A stretch of DNA of 10,786 bases from Alphaproteobacteria bacterium (GCA_030428345.1 JAUIBM010000045.1:1-10786), one strand, 5' to 3'. Positions 1 through 8,011 are shown, counted from the first letter of the stretch. A program made the numbers and translations. The notes: a model not told the origin generated them from the sequence alone.

Positions 1-894
1 CGCAAGCGTGTCTTCCTGAATGCGGTTTTTGGCGGCATCACGCTGGGCGCGCTCTATTTTCTCGTTGCCTCCGGTTTCACGCTGATTTTCGGTCTGATGC
101 GAAACGTGAACCTTGCGCATGGTTCGCTCTACCTGCTCGGCGGTTATCTCGGCTTCGAGATCTCGGAATGGACGGGGTCATGGTTCCTGGCTTTCCCGGT
201 GGTCTTCATCGTGGTGGGTTTCGTCGGGATCATCCTGCAAAATCAGGTCTTCCGGCGTATGGAGGGCGAGGAGCTTCGCCAGACAATGGTCACGATCGGG
301 CTTTCGGTTGTGATCGCGGACTTGCTCCTGTGGCAATGGGGCGGCCAGTCTTACACGATCTATGCGCCAGACCTGCTATTTGGTCCGATGACGCTTCCCG
401 TCATCTCGTCGGTCAACGACGCCGGTGAGATCTCATACCTGAAATACCCGGCAGTTCGCATGGCGATCCTGTTCGCCGCCATCGTCCTTGGCATCGCGAT
501 GTGGCTGGTCCTCAACCGCACGCGCCTTGGGATGCTGGTCCGCGCCGGCGTCGATGACCGCGAGATGCTGGCGGCCTCCGGCGTTCGCATCCAATATGTC
601 TTCCTCGCTGTGTTTGCTTTCGGGGCAGGACTCGCCGGGATCGCGGGGATCGTGGGAGGCACGTTCCAGTCGCTGTCACCGGGCGAGGACACGCGCTTCC
701 TGCTCGCGAGCCTCGTCGTGGTGATCGTCGGCGGCATGGGCTCGATCCCGGGCGCTGCCATCGGTGCCCTCATAATCGGCCTGTCAGAACAACTCGGCCT
801 CGTCTACGCGCCGACCTATTCGGTCGTCTTCACCTTCCTCATCATGGCAGCGGTCCTGGCCTTCCGGCCTCAGGGATTGCTGGGGCAGGGATAG
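1..894 (+). CDS. LivH-type branched-chain amino acid ABC transporter permease (5' partial)
   Basis: Inner-membrane permease of a HAAT-family importer, which would pair with the downstream LivM-type permease to form the translocation channel. The frame is open from base 1 and ends at TAG 892-894, giving 297 visible residues. That is close to the usual LivH length of about 290-308, so only a few N-terminal residues are missing. A shorter reading from ATG 97 would cut off the first membrane helix and is rejected. The N-terminal block with FGLMRNVNLAHGSLYLLGGY (codons about 30-49) is the LivH family hallmark. Several hydrophobic helices follow. The cytoplasmic EAA-type coupling loop, LGMLVRAGVDDREMLAASGV, lies near 526-585. 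The C-terminal half contains VVVIVGGMGSIPGAAIGAL, also typical of the family. It is the first visible gene of a tight operon. The family is clear; the substrate cannot be read from the sequence and need not be an amino acid. Confidence 0.93.
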   Translation, partial: RKRVFLNAVFGGITLGALYFLVASGFTLIFGLMRNVNLAHGSLYLLGGYLGFEISEWTGSWFLAFPVVFIVVGFVGIILQNQVFRRMEGEELRQTMVTIGLSVVIADLLLWQWGGQSYTIYAPDLLFGPMTLPVISSVNDAGEISYLKYPAVRMAILFAAIVLGIAMWLVLNRTRLGMLVRAGVDDREMLAASGVRIQYVFLAVFAFGAGLAGIAGIVGGTFQSLSPGEDTRFLLASLVVVIVGGMGSIPGAAIGALIIGLSEQLGLVYAPTYSVVFTFLIMAAVLAFRPQGLLGQG

Positions 895-897
895 GGT

Positions 898-1947
898 ATG
901 GCGCTGGTCGAAGAACAGGAAATCGCCTCGAAACCGATTGGGATCGAACGGGTGCCGACCGTCTGGTGGGTGCTGGGCATCCTGCTTCTGACCATGCCAG
1001 CCTGGGCCAACGATTTCTTCCTGTTCCAGGTCATGGGCTGGACCTTCATCCTCGGCATGATCGCGCTGTCGCTGATGTTCCTCGCCGGTTACGGCGGCAT
1101 GGTCAGCCTGATCCAGATGTCGGTCGCGGCGATGGGCGGCTACATGGTCGCGATCTTCGGCAATTCCGGCATGGCCGAGATCAGCATGGGCCTACCGTGG
1201 TGGCTTTGCCTGCCGATCGCCATCGTGGTCGCCGCCATCTTCGGCACCATCGTCGGTGCGCTGGCGGTGCGCACCGAGGGCATCTACACGATCATGATCA
1301 CGCTCGCCATTGCGGCGGCGTTCTTCTACTTCACCCGGCAGAATTACACGATTTTCAACGGCTATTCCGGCTTCAACCTCGTCGTCCCGCCGATGCTTTT
1401 CGGCGTCGACTGGCGACAACCCATGCCGTTCTACTACCTCACCCTCGGCTGCGCAGTGATCTGCTATTGGGCCGTGGTCTACGTCTCCCGCGCCCCCTTC
1501 GGCCTCGCGCTGCAAGGCGTCCGCGACAACCCGCGCCGCATGGCCGCGCTCGGCTTCAACGTCACCGCCCACCGCGTTGCCGCCTACACCTTTGCCAGCG
1601 TCATTGCCGCCATCGGAGGCATCCTCTTGGTCTGGCAAAATGCCCAGATCGCCCCCGGCACGGCGGGCATCCCGGCGGTGATCGACATCCTCGTCATCGC
1701 CGTCGTCGGCGGCATCTCGCGCCCCATCGGACCCTTTATCGGTGCCCTGATCTACGTCCTGCTCAGAACCTTCTCGCCCGACGTCCTCCTCGCCTTTGGC
1801 ATGTCCGGCGAACGCTTCAAGCTGCTGATCGGCCTCGGATTTCTCGCGGTCGTCTTCTTCTCCCCCGACGGCGTCCTCGGCCTCTGGGACCGCTGGAGGG
1901 CGCGTCAGGCCCGCCGCCGCGATCCCCTGATCGGAGACGAGGAATGA
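898..1947 (+). CDS. LivM-type branched-chain amino acid ABC transporter permease
   Basis: Second inner-membrane permease of the HAAT importer, 349 residues, a normal LivM length. Hydrophobic segments run through most of the protein, starting near residues 22-36. The family block LAGYGGMVSLIQMSVAAMGG (63-82) corresponds to the LivM region normally read as 'G.GG.vSLGqaaf.giGAY'. The coupling loop FGLALQGVRDNPRRMAALGF (201-220) would contact the ATPases. VVGGISRPIGPFIGALI (269-285) is another conserved LivM stretch, and the C-terminus ends in an arginine-rich tail (about 332-341). ATG 898 begins three bases after the LivH stop, with a purine-rich but not ideal ribosome site (CAGGGATAGGG) before it, so translational coupling is likely. 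The 3' end overlaps the next ATG by four bases (ATGA at 1944-1947). Confidence 0.94.
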   Translation: MALVEEQEIASKPIGIERVPTVWWVLGILLLTMPAWANDFFLFQVMGWTFILGMIALSLMFLAGYGGMVSLIQMSVAAMGGYMVAIFGNSGMAEISMGLPWWLCLPIAIVVAAIFGTIVGALAVRTEGIYTIMITLAIAAAFFYFTRQNYTIFNGYSGFNLVVPPMLFGVDWRQPMPFYYLTLGCAVICYWAVVYVSRAPFGLALQGVRDNPRRMAALGFNVTAHRVAAYTFASVIAAIGGILLVWQNAQIAPGTAGIPAVIDILVIAVVGGISRPIGPFIGALIYVLLRTFSPDVLLAFGMSGERFKLLIGLGFLAVVFFSPDGVLGLWDRWRARQARRRDPLIGDEE

Positions 1948-2741
1948 CGCTGGTAGAGGATACCCGCGCCGCCGAGCGCCTTGGCTCGGTCAGCTCCGGC
2001 AACGCGCTGGAGATGCGCGGCGTCACCAAGATGTTCGGCGCACTCGCCGCCATCGCCGACGTCACGCTCACTGTCCGCTCTGGCGAACGCCGCGCGGTCC
2101 TAGGCTCCAACGGAGCGGGCAAGACCACGCTCTTCAACTGCGTCACCGGAGACTTCCTGCCCACCAGCGGCACGATCCGCCTGTTCGGCGAGGACGTGAC
2201 CCGCTTCCCGGCTTACGAGCGTATCCGGCGCGGGCTGCGGCGCACCTACCAGATCAGCCTTCTTTTCAACGGCCTGACCGTGGCCGACAACGTCTACCTC
2301 GCGTGTCGCGGCGTCTCGCGCGGGCGGTTCTCCTTCCTGCGCCCGCGCGAGAACGACGCGCTTCTGACCCGCGCCGACGAGCTGATCGAGGCGGTCCATC
2401 TCACCGAATGGCGCGACACCGCCGTTGCGAACCTCAGCTACGGCCAGCAGCGTCAGTTGGAGATCGCGCTGGCGCTGGCCGGTGCCCCCCGCGTCATCCT
2501 CTTCGACGAACCGGCAGCGGGCCTGTCGCCGACCGAGCGCAGCGAACTTGTCGCCATTCTGAACGGCCTGCCGGGCCATATCGGCTACATCATCATCGAG
2601 CACGACATGGACGTCGCCCTGCGCGTCGCCGAAAGCGTGACGATGATGCACAACGGCCGGATCTTCAAAGAAGGCACGCCGGAAGAAATCGAGAACGACC
2701 AGGAGGTGCAGGAACTGTACCTGGGTGACGGCCATGATTGA
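1944..2741 (+). CDS. LivG-type ABC transporter ATP-binding protein
   Basis: Cytoplasmic ATPase subunit of the importer, 265 residues. Visible motifs are Walker A GSNGAGKT (54-61), Q-loop glutamine in RRTYQ (103), ABC signature LSYGQQRQLEIA (164-175), Walker B VILFDEPAAGLS (184-195) and the switch histidine in IIEHDMDVA (H220). The LSYGQQR form of the signature and the EHDM switch are typical of LivG. The C-terminus (EGTPEEIENDQEVQELYLG) is also LivG-like. ATG 1944 is chosen because GGAG at 1933-1936 sits seven bases upstream and the start overlaps the LivM stop as ATGA. The frame stays open far upstream, which is only a by-product of high GC. An N-terminal extension of about 20 residues precedes the usual ATPase start. 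All catalytic residues are present, so the protein should be active. Confidence 0.94.
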   Translation: MTLVEDTRAAERLGSVSSGNALEMRGVTKMFGALAAIADVTLTVRSGERRAVLGSNGAGKTTLFNCVTGDFLPTSGTIRLFGEDVTRFPAYERIRRGLRRTYQISLLFNGLTVADNVYLACRGVSRGRFSFLRPRENDALLTRADELIEAVHLTEWRDTAVANLSYGQQRQLEIALALAGAPRVILFDEPAAGLSPTERSELVAILNGLPGHIGYIIIEHDMDVALRVAESVTMMHNGRIFKEGTPEEIENDQEVQELYLGDGHD

Positions 2742-4938
2742 GGGCCGCGATCCCCGCACCACCGGCCCCGCCGCGCTCGAAGTGCGCGGTCTCAACGTCT
2801 ACTACGGCGCCTCGCACGCGCTGCAGGGCGTCGATCTCAGGCTGGATCGCGGCGTGCTTTCCGTCGTCGGCCGCAACGGCATGGGCAAAACCACGCTCTG
2901 CAAGACGATCATGGGTCTGGTGCCCGCCGCCTCCGGTTCGGTGAATTTCGTCGGTCAGCCGCTCCTGGGCCGTCCCTCCGCCGACATCGCGCGGATGGGC
3001 ATCGGCTACGTGCCGCAGGGCCGCAGGCTCTGGCGCTCGCTGACCGTGGATGAGCACCTCAAGATGGTCGAGCAGAAGGGCGGGGCGTGGAGTTCGGAGC
3101 GTATCTATTCGACCTTCCCGCGCCTCGCCGAACGCCGCCGCAACGGAGGCGCGCAACTCTCCGGCGGCGAGCAGCAGATGCTCGCCATTGCGCGCGCGCT
3201 GCTCGCCAACCCCCGCCTCCTGATCATGGACGAACCGACCGAAGGGCTGGCCCCGGTCATCGTGGCCCAGGTCGAGGAGATGCTGCTGCAACTCGCCGAT
3301 GAAGGCGAGATGGACGTCCTCGTCATCGAGCAGAATATCGGCGTCGCCTGCGCCGTCGCCGACCGGGTGGCGATCATGGTCAATGGCCAGATCAACCGCA
3401 TGGTCCCCGCCGGAGAACTCGCCGCCGATCGCGACTTGCAACAACGGCTTCTCGGCGTCGGACGCCACGCGCACGACGACACCCCGGAGATCGCGGAAGC
3501 CGCGAAGGGCGACGAAACCGGACTGGTCGCAGGCCAGCCGCAAGGCCCGGCCTCCACCAAGGTCTACATGTCCAACCCCAAGCTGCCGACCCGTTGGTCG
3601 CAGCCCGTCCCGGTGCCGCAAATCGAACGCGCCGCCCGTGTCATCACCACCGGCGCACCGACCGCCAGCGGCGTGCAGGCCGAGTTGCGCCCGCTCTCGG
3701 CACGCGGCGAACAGGTGGTGCTCGTCGCAGGCACGCTCGACACCAAGGGCACCGAACTCCGCTATATGCGCGACATCGTCCGCGCCGCCGGTCTGCCGGT
3801 CCGCATGGTCGACCTCTCCACCAGCGGCAGCCATTCCGGCGCCGAAATCCCCGCCCACCAGGTCGCCGCGTTCCACCCGCGCGGCGCCGCCGGGGTCTTT
3901 ACCGGGGATCGCGGCCAGTCCGTCGCGGGCATGACAGAGGCATTCCGGCGATGGATGCTGCGCCAGGAGGGCGTCCTCGGCATCCTTTCCGCAGGAGGAT
4001 CCGGCGGCACAGCCATCGTCTCGCCTGCCATGCGCGCCCTGCCGGTCGGCATCCCCAAGATCATGGTCTCGACGGTCGTCGCCGGCGACGTGGCGCAATA
4101 TGTCGGCGGCTCCGACATCATGATGTTTCATTCCGTCGCGGACGTGCAGGGCCTCAACTCCATCACCGAGCGCGTCCTGGCCAATGCGGCGCATGCGATG
4201 GCCGGCATGGTGGCGCAGATGCCCGGCGCCGAGGAGCGCGAGGCGCGGCGCAAGCTGGCCCGTCCGGCGCTGGGCGTGACGATGTTCGGCGTCACCACCC
4301 CGGCCGTGCAAGCGATCACCCGCGAGTTGGAGGCCGAATACGACTGCCTCGTGTTCCACGCCACTGGCGCGGGCGGGCGGGCCATGGAGAGCCTGGCCGA
4401 CAGCCGCCTGCTTGCCGGCTTCATCGATCTGACGACGACGGAAGTGGCGGACATGCTTGTCGGGGGCGTGTTTGCCGCCGACAAGGACCGCTTCGGCGCG
4501 GCGATCCGCACCGGCCTTCCCTATGTCGGCTCGGTCGGCGCGCTCGACATGGTCAATTTCGGCCCGCGAGAAACCGTCCCGGAGAAATTCCGCAACCGCA
4601 AATTCGTGATTCACAACCCCAATGTCACGCTGATGCGCACCACGAGGGACGAGAACCGCGCCATCGGCGAATGGATCGGGGAGCGCCTTAACGCGATGAA
4701 TGGCGCGGTGCGCTTCCTGCTGCCGGAGGGCGGCGTCTCCATGCTCGACGCGCCCGGACAGCCGTTTCACGACCCCGAGGCCGATCGCGCGTTGTTCGAG
4801 GCGATCGAGAAAACGGTGCGCAAGACGCCGCAACGCACTGTCGAACGCGTCAACGCCAACATCAACGATCCGAAATTCGTCGAAGCGGTGGTCGCAAGCT
4901 TCCGTTCGATCATGCCCAAGCAGCAAAGGAGGGCGTAA
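2734..4938 (+). CDS. LivF-type ABC ATPase fused to a Tm-1-like (UPF0261) domain
   Basis: A 734-residue two-domain protein. Residues about 10-243 are a full LivF-type ATPase: Walker A GRNGMGKT (46-53), Q-loop YVPQGR (92-97), signature LSGGEQQMLAIARAL (142-156), Walker B LLIMDEPTEGLAP (162-174) and VLVIEQN (195-201). In LivF proteins that last site normally reads EQN rather than EHD, so the missing switch histidine is a family trait. Residues about 245-325 form a polar, proline-rich linker. Residues about 328-734 match the Tm-1-like/UPF0261 family at full length (about 405 residues): VAGTLDTKGTEL (331-342), TGDRGQSV (390-397), LSAGGSGGTAI (418-428), VGGSDIMMFHSVADVQGLNS (457-476) and FHATGAGGRAMESL (541-554). 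UPF0261 is one half of the plant antiviral protein Tm-1 and is annotated as ATP-binding; its bacterial reaction is unknown to me. The frame is unbroken, with no stop or frameshift at the join. ATG 2734 overlaps LivG by eight bases, with GGGTGA upstream. An in-frame GTG at 2725 is the alternative; AGGAGGTG at 2701-2708 is too far away to serve either start well. Confidence 0.92.
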   Translation: MIEGRDPRTTGPAALEVRGLNVYYGASHALQGVDLRLDRGVLSVVGRNGMGKTTLCKTIMGLVPAASGSVNFVGQPLLGRPSADIARMGIGYVPQGRRLWRSLTVDEHLKMVEQKGGAWSSERIYSTFPRLAERRRNGGAQLSGGEQQMLAIARALLANPRLLIMDEPTEGLAPVIVAQVEEMLLQLADEGEMDVLVIEQNIGVACAVADRVAIMVNGQINRMVPAGELAADRDLQQRLLGVGRHAHDDTPEIAEAAKGDETGLVAGQPQGPASTKVYMSNPKLPTRWSQPVPVPQIERAARVITTGAPTASGVQAELRPLSARGEQVVLVAGTLDTKGTELRYMRDIVRAAGLPVRMVDLSTSGSHSGAEIPAHQVAAFHPRGAAGVFTGDRGQSVAGMTEAFRRWMLRQEGVLGILSAGGSGGTAIVSPAMRALPVGIPKIMVSTVVAGDVAQYVGGSDIMMFHSVADVQGLNSITERVLANAAHAMAGMVAQMPGAEEREARRKLARPALGVTMFGVTTPAVQAITRELEAEYDCLVFHATGAGGRAMESLADSRLLAGFIDLTTTEVADMLVGGVFAADKDRFGAAIRTGLPYVGSVGALDMVNFGPRETVPEKFRNRKFVIHNPNVTLMRTTRDENRAIGEWIGERLNAMNGAVRFLLPEGGVSMLDAPGQPFHDPEADRALFEAIEKTVRKTPQRTVERVNANINDPKFVEAVVASFRSIMPKQQRRA
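4925..4933 (+). promoter_or_regulatory. Strong Shine-Dalgarno site for the GTG start at 4939
   Basis: AAAGGAGGG lies inside the last codons of the LivF/UPF0261 fusion gene, with AGGAGG ending six bases before GTG 4939. It is the best ribosome site in the window, and it decides the start of the next gene in favour of this GTG over the in-frame ATG at 4966. The stop TAA (4936-4938) directly abuts the GTG, so ribosomes may re-initiate here. Confidence 0.75.
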
Positions 4939-5772
4939 GTGCCACGCTTCGAAAGATCAGTCCTGATGGACCGTTTCCAGGAGATGAAACGCAAGCGCAT
5001 CCCCATTGTCGGCGGTGGCGCGGGCACCGGCCTTTCGGCGAAATGCGAGGAGGCGGGCGATATTGATCTCATCGTCATCTACAATTCCGGCCGCTACCGC
5101 ATGGCCGGGCGCGGCTCGCTGTCAGGACTGCTTTCCTATGGCAACGCCAATGACATCGTCATGGACATGGCGAAGGAAATCCTGCCCGTGGTCAAGAAGA
5201 CGCCGGTTCTGGCGGGCGTGAACGGCACCGACCCGTTCTGCATTTTCGACCATTTCCTCGAGCAGGTCCGCAATATCGGCTTTGCCGGGGTCCAGAACTT
5301 TCCAACGGTGGGATTGTTCGACGGTACGATGCGCGTCAATCTGGAAGAAACCGGCATGTCCTACGGGCTCGAAGTCGACATGATCGCACTCGCCCATTCG
5401 ATGGACCTTCTGACGACGCCTTATGTCTTCAGCGCGCAGGACGCGCAGGCGATGGCCGAGGCGGGGGCGGATATCGTCGTCTGCCATCTGGGCCTCACCA
5501 CGGGCGGCTCGATCGGGGCGGAAACCGCTCTCAAGCTCGCCGATTGCCCGGCCATGGTCGAGGAGTGGTCGCAGGCCGCGCTCAAGGTCAACAAGGACAT
5601 CATCGTCCTCGTTCATGGCGGACCGGTGGCCGAGCCGGCGGACGCGGAATTCGTCCTTCGCAACACCACGGATTGCCACGGCTTTTACGGGGCATCCTCC
5701 ATGGAAAGACTGCCCACCGAAAGAGCGCTGACCGAGCAGACGCGCAAGTTCAAATCGGTCTCTTTCGGCTGA
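4939..5772 (+). CDS. Phosphoenolpyruvate hydrolase family protein (TIM-barrel, Tm-1 C-terminal-like)
   Basis: A 277-residue cytoplasmic TIM-barrel protein of the family formerly called TIM-barrel signal transduction protein (PEP_hydrolase in Pfam). Family hallmarks are IPIVGGGAGTGLSAKCEEAG (21-40), DLIVIYNSGRYRMAGRGSLS (43-62), PVLAGVNGTDPF (89-100), GFAGVQNFPTVGLFDG (114-129), DIVVCHLGLTTGGSIG (178-193) and VLVHGGPV (223-230), with a GFYGASSMERLP stretch (248-259) near the end. Length and both ends look complete. The GTG start gives MPRFERS..., the normal beginning for this family, and has a strong ribosome site. It begins immediately after the UPF0261 stop. In plant and fungal Tm-1-type proteins a UPF0261 domain and this barrel are joined in one chain, so the two neighbours very probably act together. 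The reaction and substrate are inferred only from the family name and have not been shown for this protein. Confidence 0.92.
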   Translation: MPRFERSVLMDRFQEMKRKRIPIVGGGAGTGLSAKCEEAGDIDLIVIYNSGRYRMAGRGSLSGLLSYGNANDIVMDMAKEILPVVKKTPVLAGVNGTDPFCIFDHFLEQVRNIGFAGVQNFPTVGLFDGTMRVNLEETGMSYGLEVDMIALAHSMDLLTTPYVFSAQDAQAMAEAGADIVVCHLGLTTGGSIGAETALKLADCPAMVEEWSQAALKVNKDIIVLVHGGPVAEPADAEFVLRNTTDCHGFYGASSMERLPTERALTEQTRKFKSVSFG

Positions 5773-5797
5773 CCGCAACGCATCGGGAGAAGCACAC

Positions 5798-7999
5798 ATG
5801 GCCGCACAGACCTTTGGCGCATTTCTATTGTGGCTGATCGTTGCCGCGATCGTCATCGCAATAGCAGTCTATATCCTGCGATGGCTGTATCGCCGCTCGA
5901 CCAAGGAAACCGCCTTCGTGCGCACCGGTTTCCTGGGCGAGAAGGTGGTCGTCAATGGCGGCGCCTTCGTGATCCCGGTCCTGCACGAGATCACGCCGGT
6001 CAACATGAACGTGATGCGGATCGAGGTCCGCCGCGAGAACGACAACGCGCTGATCACCAAGAACCGCATGCGCGTCGACGTCATCGCCGAGTTTTTCGTG
6101 CGGGTCGGATCGACGCGCGAGATGGTTGCCGCCGCAGCCCAGACGCTGGGCACGCGCACCCTGCAGCCGGATGGCCTGCGCGAATTGCTGGAAGGCAAAT
6201 TCTCCTCGGCCATTCGCACCGTCGCCGCGCAGATGTCGCTCGAGGAAATGCACGAATTGCGCAGCGACTATGCCGAGCGCGTGCGCGAAATCGCGGCCCG
6301 CTCCCTGGCCGCAAACGGCCTCGATCTGGAAAGCGTCGCCATTGTCGACCTCGACCAGACCAGCCTTGAGTATTTCGACCCCTCCAACGCCTTCGACGCC
6401 GAGGGTCTGACGCAGCTGACGGAATCGATCGAGAGCCGCCGGCGCATGCGCAACGAAATCGAGCAGCGAACGCTCGTCGACATTCGCAGCCAGAATCTGG
6501 ACACGCAGCGCAAGGTGCTGGAGATCGACCGTGACGGCGAATATGCCCGTCTCGAGCAGGAGCGCGAGGTCGAGATCCGCCGGGCCGTCCAGCGCTCGGA
6601 ACTGGCGAAGGAGCGCGCATTGCGCGACCAGGAAGCCGAGCAGGCGCAGATGGTCTCGCGCGAGGCCGTAGAGAAATCGCGGCTATCGCAGGAACTCAAC
6701 CTGGCCGGCGAGCGCATCCGCACCGAGGAGCAGACCCAGCGGCTGGAAATCGCCCGCCGGCGCGCCATTGACGAAGCAGAGCTCAAGACCCGCGAGAAGA
6801 CCGAGAAGGAGCACATCGCGCTCGAACTGGAACTGGAAAAGGCCCGCATCGAGCGCGAGCGCGCTCAGAGCGAACTGGAAATCCAGCGCAAGAAGAGCCT
6901 CGATCTGGTGGAACTGGAGCGCCAGATCGCGCTTGCCGAAAAGGCGGTGGCGGTGAGCCGGGCCGACGCGGACAAGCGCACGGCCGAGATCGAGGTGACG
7001 CAGGAGGTCGAGGCGGCGCGCATTGCCCAGGAACGTGCGGTCGACGAATTGCGCATCGCCCGCGAGCGGCATCTCGAAGCCTTGCAGATCGCCAAGCGCC
7101 AGGCATTCGAGGAGGCGGAAATCGCCGCATCCGAGGAAGTCGAACGCGCCCGCATCGCAACGCAGCGCGGCATTGACGAGGCGCGCCTGGTGCATGAACG
7201 CGACCTTCGGCAACTGGCCGTCGATCGCGACAAGACCGTCGAGATGGCGGAAATCCAGAAGGCGATCGAGATCGCCAAGAAGACCCAGGAGCGCTCCAGC
7301 GCCATCGCCGCCTCCGAGGCTGTTCGCGCCAAGGCGATCCAGGCGGAGGAACAGGCCTTCACCGCCCGCGAGCGCGAAATCGCCGAACGCCGCAAGCTGA
7401 CCGAAATCATCGGCGCGCAGCGTGAAGCCGAACGCGAGGCCTTGCGCATCACCATGGCGGCCGAAGCGGAGATGAAGGCGGCGGGAAGCCGCGCCGAAGC
7501 CCAGAAGATCGCGGCGACAGCATCCGCCGAGGCCGAGAAGATTCTCGCACTCGCCGCAGCGGCTCGCTACGAGGTCGACGCCGCCGGCAACCGCCAGCTC
7601 AACGAGGCCGAAAACCTGCTCAGCGAGGCGGCGCGCACCGGCCGTCTGCGCGGCAAGCTTCTGGAGAAGCTGGAGGGCATCGTGCGCGAAAGCGTCAAGC
7701 CGATGGAAAAGATCGAGGGCATCAAGATCCTGCATGTCGACGGCATGAATGGCGGACCGGGATCGAACCGCAACGTCACCGACGAGGTGATCGATTCCGC
7801 CCTGCGCTACCGCGTGCAGGCCCCGATGATCGACAATCTGATGAAGGACATCGGAATCGAGGGTGGCTCGCTGGGACGCATGACGGATGTTCTGCGCGAC
7901 GCCAAGGACATCTCCAACCTGACCCGCGCCAAGACCGGCAAGGGCGGAAAGGAAGACAAGGATGCCAAGGACAATTCCGATGATCGCGACGATCGCTAG
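5798..7999 (+). CDS. Flotillin family (SPFH/PHB) membrane scaffold protein
   Basis: A 733-residue flotillin/YqiK-type protein. A single membrane segment near residues 8-30 (AFLLWLIVAAIVIAIAVYIL) is followed by a basic RWLYRR patch. The SPFH/PHB domain runs over about 36-195: VRTGFLGEKVVVNGGAFVIP (41-60) and ALITKNRMRVDVIAEFFVRV (84-103) are typical, as is the DLDQTSLEYFDP exit (184-195). A very long, highly charged, alanine- and glutamate-rich coiled coil covers about 203-605, richer in heptad/hendecad-like repeats than the roughly 550-residue E. coli YqiK. The flotillin-like C-terminal part (about 565-710) leads to a Lys/Asp-rich tail. Such proteins form oligomeric cages or membrane microdomains that gather other membrane proteins. 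ATG 5798 has GGGAGA seven bases upstream. Bacterial flotillins usually sit beside an NfeD-like gene, and none is present here. Being cotranscribed with an importer suggests it organises that importer, which is inference. Confidence 0.93.
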   Translation: MAAQTFGAFLLWLIVAAIVIAIAVYILRWLYRRSTKETAFVRTGFLGEKVVVNGGAFVIPVLHEITPVNMNVMRIEVRRENDNALITKNRMRVDVIAEFFVRVGSTREMVAAAAQTLGTRTLQPDGLRELLEGKFSSAIRTVAAQMSLEEMHELRSDYAERVREIAARSLAANGLDLESVAIVDLDQTSLEYFDPSNAFDAEGLTQLTESIESRRRMRNEIEQRTLVDIRSQNLDTQRKVLEIDRDGEYARLEQEREVEIRRAVQRSELAKERALRDQEAEQAQMVSREAVEKSRLSQELNLAGERIRTEEQTQRLEIARRRAIDEAELKTREKTEKEHIALELELEKARIERERAQSELEIQRKKSLDLVELERQIALAEKAVAVSRADADKRTAEIEVTQEVEAARIAQERAVDELRIARERHLEALQIAKRQAFEEAEIAASEEVERARIATQRGIDEARLVHERDLRQLAVDRDKTVEMAEIQKAIEIAKKTQERSSAIAASEAVRAKAIQAEEQAFTAREREIAERRKLTEIIGAQREAEREALRITMAAEAEMKAAGSRAEAQKIAATASAEAEKILALAAAARYEVDAAGNRQLNEAENLLSEAARTGRLRGKLLEKLEGIVRESVKPMEKIEGIKILHVDGMNGGPGSNRNVTDEVIDSALRYRVQAPMIDNLMKDIGIEGGSLGRMTDVLRDAKDISNLTRAKTGKGGKEDKDAKDNSDDRDDR
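7007..7219 (+). repeat. 44-residue repeat pair in the flotillin coiled coil
   Basis: Within the flotillin-like protein, residues 404-429 (VEAARIAQERAVDELRIARE...) and 448-473 (VERARIATQRGIDEARLVHE...) match at 14 of 26 positions by eye, offset by 44 residues. A weaker pair with the same 44-residue offset starts at 305 (ERIRTEEQ...) and 349 (ARIERERA...). Forty-four is four hendecads (11 residues), the periodicity expected of the long helical walls of SPFH-family assemblies. This is a protein-level repeat; the DNA copies have diverged. Confidence 0.5.
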
Positions 8000-8011
8000 G
8001 GAAATGCCGAC

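Noticed and set aside
966..1943. A long 5' extension of the LivG frame across the LivM gene.
   Set aside because: The LivM frame is clearly the coding one. The extension encodes an Arg/His/Pro-rich sequence, and ATG 1944 has a good ribosome site.
2701..2708. A perfect AGGAGGTG near the end of the LivG-type gene, considered as the ribosome site for the fusion gene.
   Set aside because: It is 16 bases from GTG 2725 and 25 bases from ATG 2734, too far for normal initiation. It encodes part of the conserved LivG C-terminus.
2665..4926. A 753-residue open frame on the minus strand opposite the LivF/UPF0261 fusion.
   Set aside because: It mirrors the codon phase of a well-supported gene in GC-rich DNA. 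Its translation is rich in His, Arg, Asp and Gly with no recognisable domain, which is typical of an antisense shadow.
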